Shown piece after piece: positions 62,301-64,000 of a DNA stretch of 64,000 nucleotides. Every line of letters starts with the position of its first letter. Position 1 is the first letter of the stretch. The notes beneath the pieces were generated by a model. The model was not told the origin of the DNA and did no database searches. It saw only the letters and a program-made list of their open reading frames with translations. The translations under genes were made by a program, and so were the position numbers. This DNA comes from Bugula neritina (taxonomy: Eukaryota > Bryozoa > Gymnolaemata > Cheilostomatida > Bugulidae), in NCBI GenBank assembly GCA_964035545.1, contig CAXIUT010000183.1, positions 806,001 through 870,000 on the forward strand. The letters are read 5' to 3'.

Positions 62301-62519
62301 AACATACTGAAATATACTGCAACATACTGAAATACACTGCTACATACTGAAATATACTGCAACGTACTGCAACATACTGCAACATACTGAAATACACTGT
62401 AACATACTGAAATACACTGCAACATACTACCACATATTGAAATACACTGCAACACATTGAAATGTACTGCAACATACCGAAATATATGGTAAACTACTAA
62501 AATATACTGTAACACATTG
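53301..62519 (+). repeat. Mixed satellite block, right version
   Basis: This corresponds to 21961-32559 at offset 31,340. It lacks 1,260 bp at about 56755 (equivalent left positions about 25415-26674) and 120 bp at about 57545 (about 27465-27584). At both points the sequence switches inside a shared decamer: TGCAACACAT against TGCAAGAAAT at the first, GCAACACACT against GCAACACATT at the second. Small differences otherwise are single bases. Confidence 0.85.
58812..62519 (+). repeat. 3,708-bp unit, first copy
   Basis: Marker words at 58859, 59271, 59751 and 59926 recur exactly 3,708 bp later. The length is 371 decamers minus two. The unit contains the stretch TACCTAAAAATACCGC (59066), the GCTCCAGCACAC variant (59899) and the TACTGAAACATAACG variant (62176). 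Confidence 0.82.
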
Positions 62520-64000
62520 AAATATACTGCAACATACCTAAATATACGGTAATATACTGAAATATACTATAACACACCGAAATATACTGCAACATACTGA
62601 AATACACTGTAACATACCGAAATATACTGCAACATACTTAAATACACTGCTACATACTGCAACATACTGCAACATACTGCAACATACTGAAATACACTGT
62701 AACATACTGAAATAAACTGCAACATACTACAACATATTGAAATACACTGCAACACATTGAAATATACTGCTACATACCTAAAAATACCGCAACATACTGA
62801 AATATACTGCGACACATTGCAATATACTGTAACATATTGAAATATGCTGTAGCACACTGAAATACACTGCAACATCCTACAACATACTGAAATACACTGT
62901 AACATATTGAAATACACTGCAAGAAATTGAAATAGACTGCAACATAACACAATATATGGTAAACTACTGAAATAGACTTTAACACATTGAAACATACTGC
63001 AACATACAGAAATATACTGTAACACACTGAAATATGCTGCAACATACTGAAATACACTGTAACATTCTGAAAAATACTGCAACATACTGAAATACACTGC
63101 TACATACTGAAATATACTGCAACATACTGCAAAATACTGCAACATACTGAAATACACTGTAACATATTGAAGTACACTGCAACACATTGAAATATACTGC
63201 AACATACCAAAATATATGGTAAACAACTGAAATATACTTTAACACATTGAAAAATACTGCAACATACTGAAATATACTGCGACACTTTGCAATATACTGT
63301 AACATACCGAAATATGCTCTAGCACACTGAAATACACTGCAACTCACTGAAATATACTGCAACATACTGAAATAGACTTTAACATATTGAAAAATACTGC
63401 AACATACTGAAATATACTGCGACACCTAGCAATATACTGTAACATACTGAAATATGCTCTAGCACACTGAAATACAATGCAACTTACTGAAATATACTGC
63501 AACATACTGAAGTACACTGCAACATCCTACAATATGCTGAAATACACTGTAACATATTGAAATACACTGCAACACTTTGAAATATACTGCAACATACCGA
63601 AATATGCTCCAGCACACTGAAATACACTGCAACTCACTGAAATATACTGCAACATACTGAAATACACTGTGACATCCTGAAATATACTGCAACATTCAGA
63701 AATACACTGCTACATACTGAAATATACTGCAACATACTGCAACATACTGAAATACACTGCAACATACTACAACATACTGAAATACGCTGCAACACATTGA
63801 AATATACTGCAACATACCTAAATATACGGTAATATACCGAAATATACTGTAACGCATTGCAAAATACTGCAACATACTGAAATACACTGCAACATCCTAC
63901 AATATGCTGAAATACACTGTAACATATTGAAATACACTGCAACACTTTGAAATATACTGCAACATACCGAAATATATGGTAAACTACTGCAACATACTAC
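62520..64000 (+). repeat. 3,708-bp unit, second copy, cut by the window end
   Basis: This matches 58812-60292 at offset 3,708, with few differences (for example CATTGAAACATACTG at 62986 against CATTGAAAAATACTG). The left version of the array (32560 onward) does not have this return, so the unit was tandemly repeated only on the right. The start lies somewhere in 62480-62568 because the flanks share decamers. Confidence 0.8.

Larger units (their letters stand above)
17928..64000 (+). repeat. 10/20-bp satellite array, right arm
   Basis: This is the same decamer satellite as in 1-12562, continuing in phase after the inserted element and running to the window end. Subtracting 5,365 bp (element plus the duplicated TA) puts the right flank in perfect register with the copies at 3269 and 7916. 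The arm contains the rest of the third higher-order copy, an extra 1,801-bp duplicate, a mixed block, a second higher-order tract and a second mixed block. It holds no gene and no inverted segment that I could see. Confidence 0.97.

Noticed and set aside
255-63945. Several hundred minus-strand open frames (up to 268 codons) across the array
   Set aside because: They translate the decamer repeat. All three frames are open because the complement of the unit has no stop, products are rotations of one 20-residue pattern, and frames overlap each other freely. No domain, no start context and no independent coding signal is visible.
1-64000. CRISPR array
   Set aside because: There are short regular repeats but no unique spacers; units abut directly and vary by point changes, as in a satellite.
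1-64000. Telomere or telomere-like repeat
   Set aside because: The unit is not a G-rich telomeric type on either strand, and the array is interrupted and higher-order, unlike a terminal repeat tract.
1-64000. Definite centromere call
   Set aside because: Higher-order organisation is suggestive, but no CENP-B-box-like motif was seen and location on the chromosome is unknown.
1-64000. Inverted satellite segments or palindromic array junctions
   Set aside because: I saw the same orientation throughout, including both sides of the element and at all duplication junctions.

Overview
This window is one very large satellite-DNA array from a eukaryotic, most likely animal, genome. It is interrupted once by a 5,363-bp block of unrelated, mostly AT-rich DNA. 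I see no bacterial gene organisation, no rRNA or tRNA gene, no CRISPR array, and no protein-coding gene I can support. The species cannot be told from the sequence.

Array (1-12562 and 17928-64000). The basic unit is a 10-bp word. It mostly alternates between an A-type word (TACTGAAATA and variants) and a C-type word (CACTGCAACA and variants), giving a 20-bp dimer. I saw no inverted segment: the A- and C-rich strand is always the + strand. Rare variant words (for example TATGGTAAAC, TACGGTAATA, TCCTACAACA, TGCTGTAGCA) recur in a fixed order and act as a barcode. They reveal nested higher-order repeats: local tandem duplications of 300, 310, 490, 789 and 1,801 bp; units of about 1.8-2.3 kb at 34.9-40.3 kb; a 3,708-bp unit at the right end; and a dominant unit of 4,337 bp, or 4,647 bp when it carries a 310-bp internal duplication. 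Above these sits a segmental duplication. The tract 10620-32559 (without the insertion) corresponds to 49126-62519, and the length difference is fully accounted for by three indels of 1,801, 1,260 and 120 bp.

Island (12563-17925). This block sits exactly inside one higher-order repeat copy. It has imperfect 22-bp terminal inverted repeats beginning CACAGC, and is flanked by a duplicated TA. The empty site is present intact in several other copies, so this is a clean transposon-type insertion. No transposase is recognisable inside, so it is best called a non-autonomous TIR element. The duplicated array copy at about 51 kb lacks it while sharing private variants with both flanks, so the insertion is younger than the segmental duplication.

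The many long minus-strand reading frames in the array are a by-product of the repeat. The complement of the 20-bp unit has no stop in any frame, and because 20 is not a multiple of 3 all three frames give the same cyclic peptide. Layout: 1-1325 lead-in segment; 1326-12562 plus 17928-20159, first higher-order tract (three copies, the third split by the island); 20160-21960 extra 1,801-bp copy; 21961-40166 mixed block; 40167-53300 second higher-order tract (three copies); 53301-62519 second version of the mixed block; 62520-64000 start of another 3,708-bp copy, running off the window.
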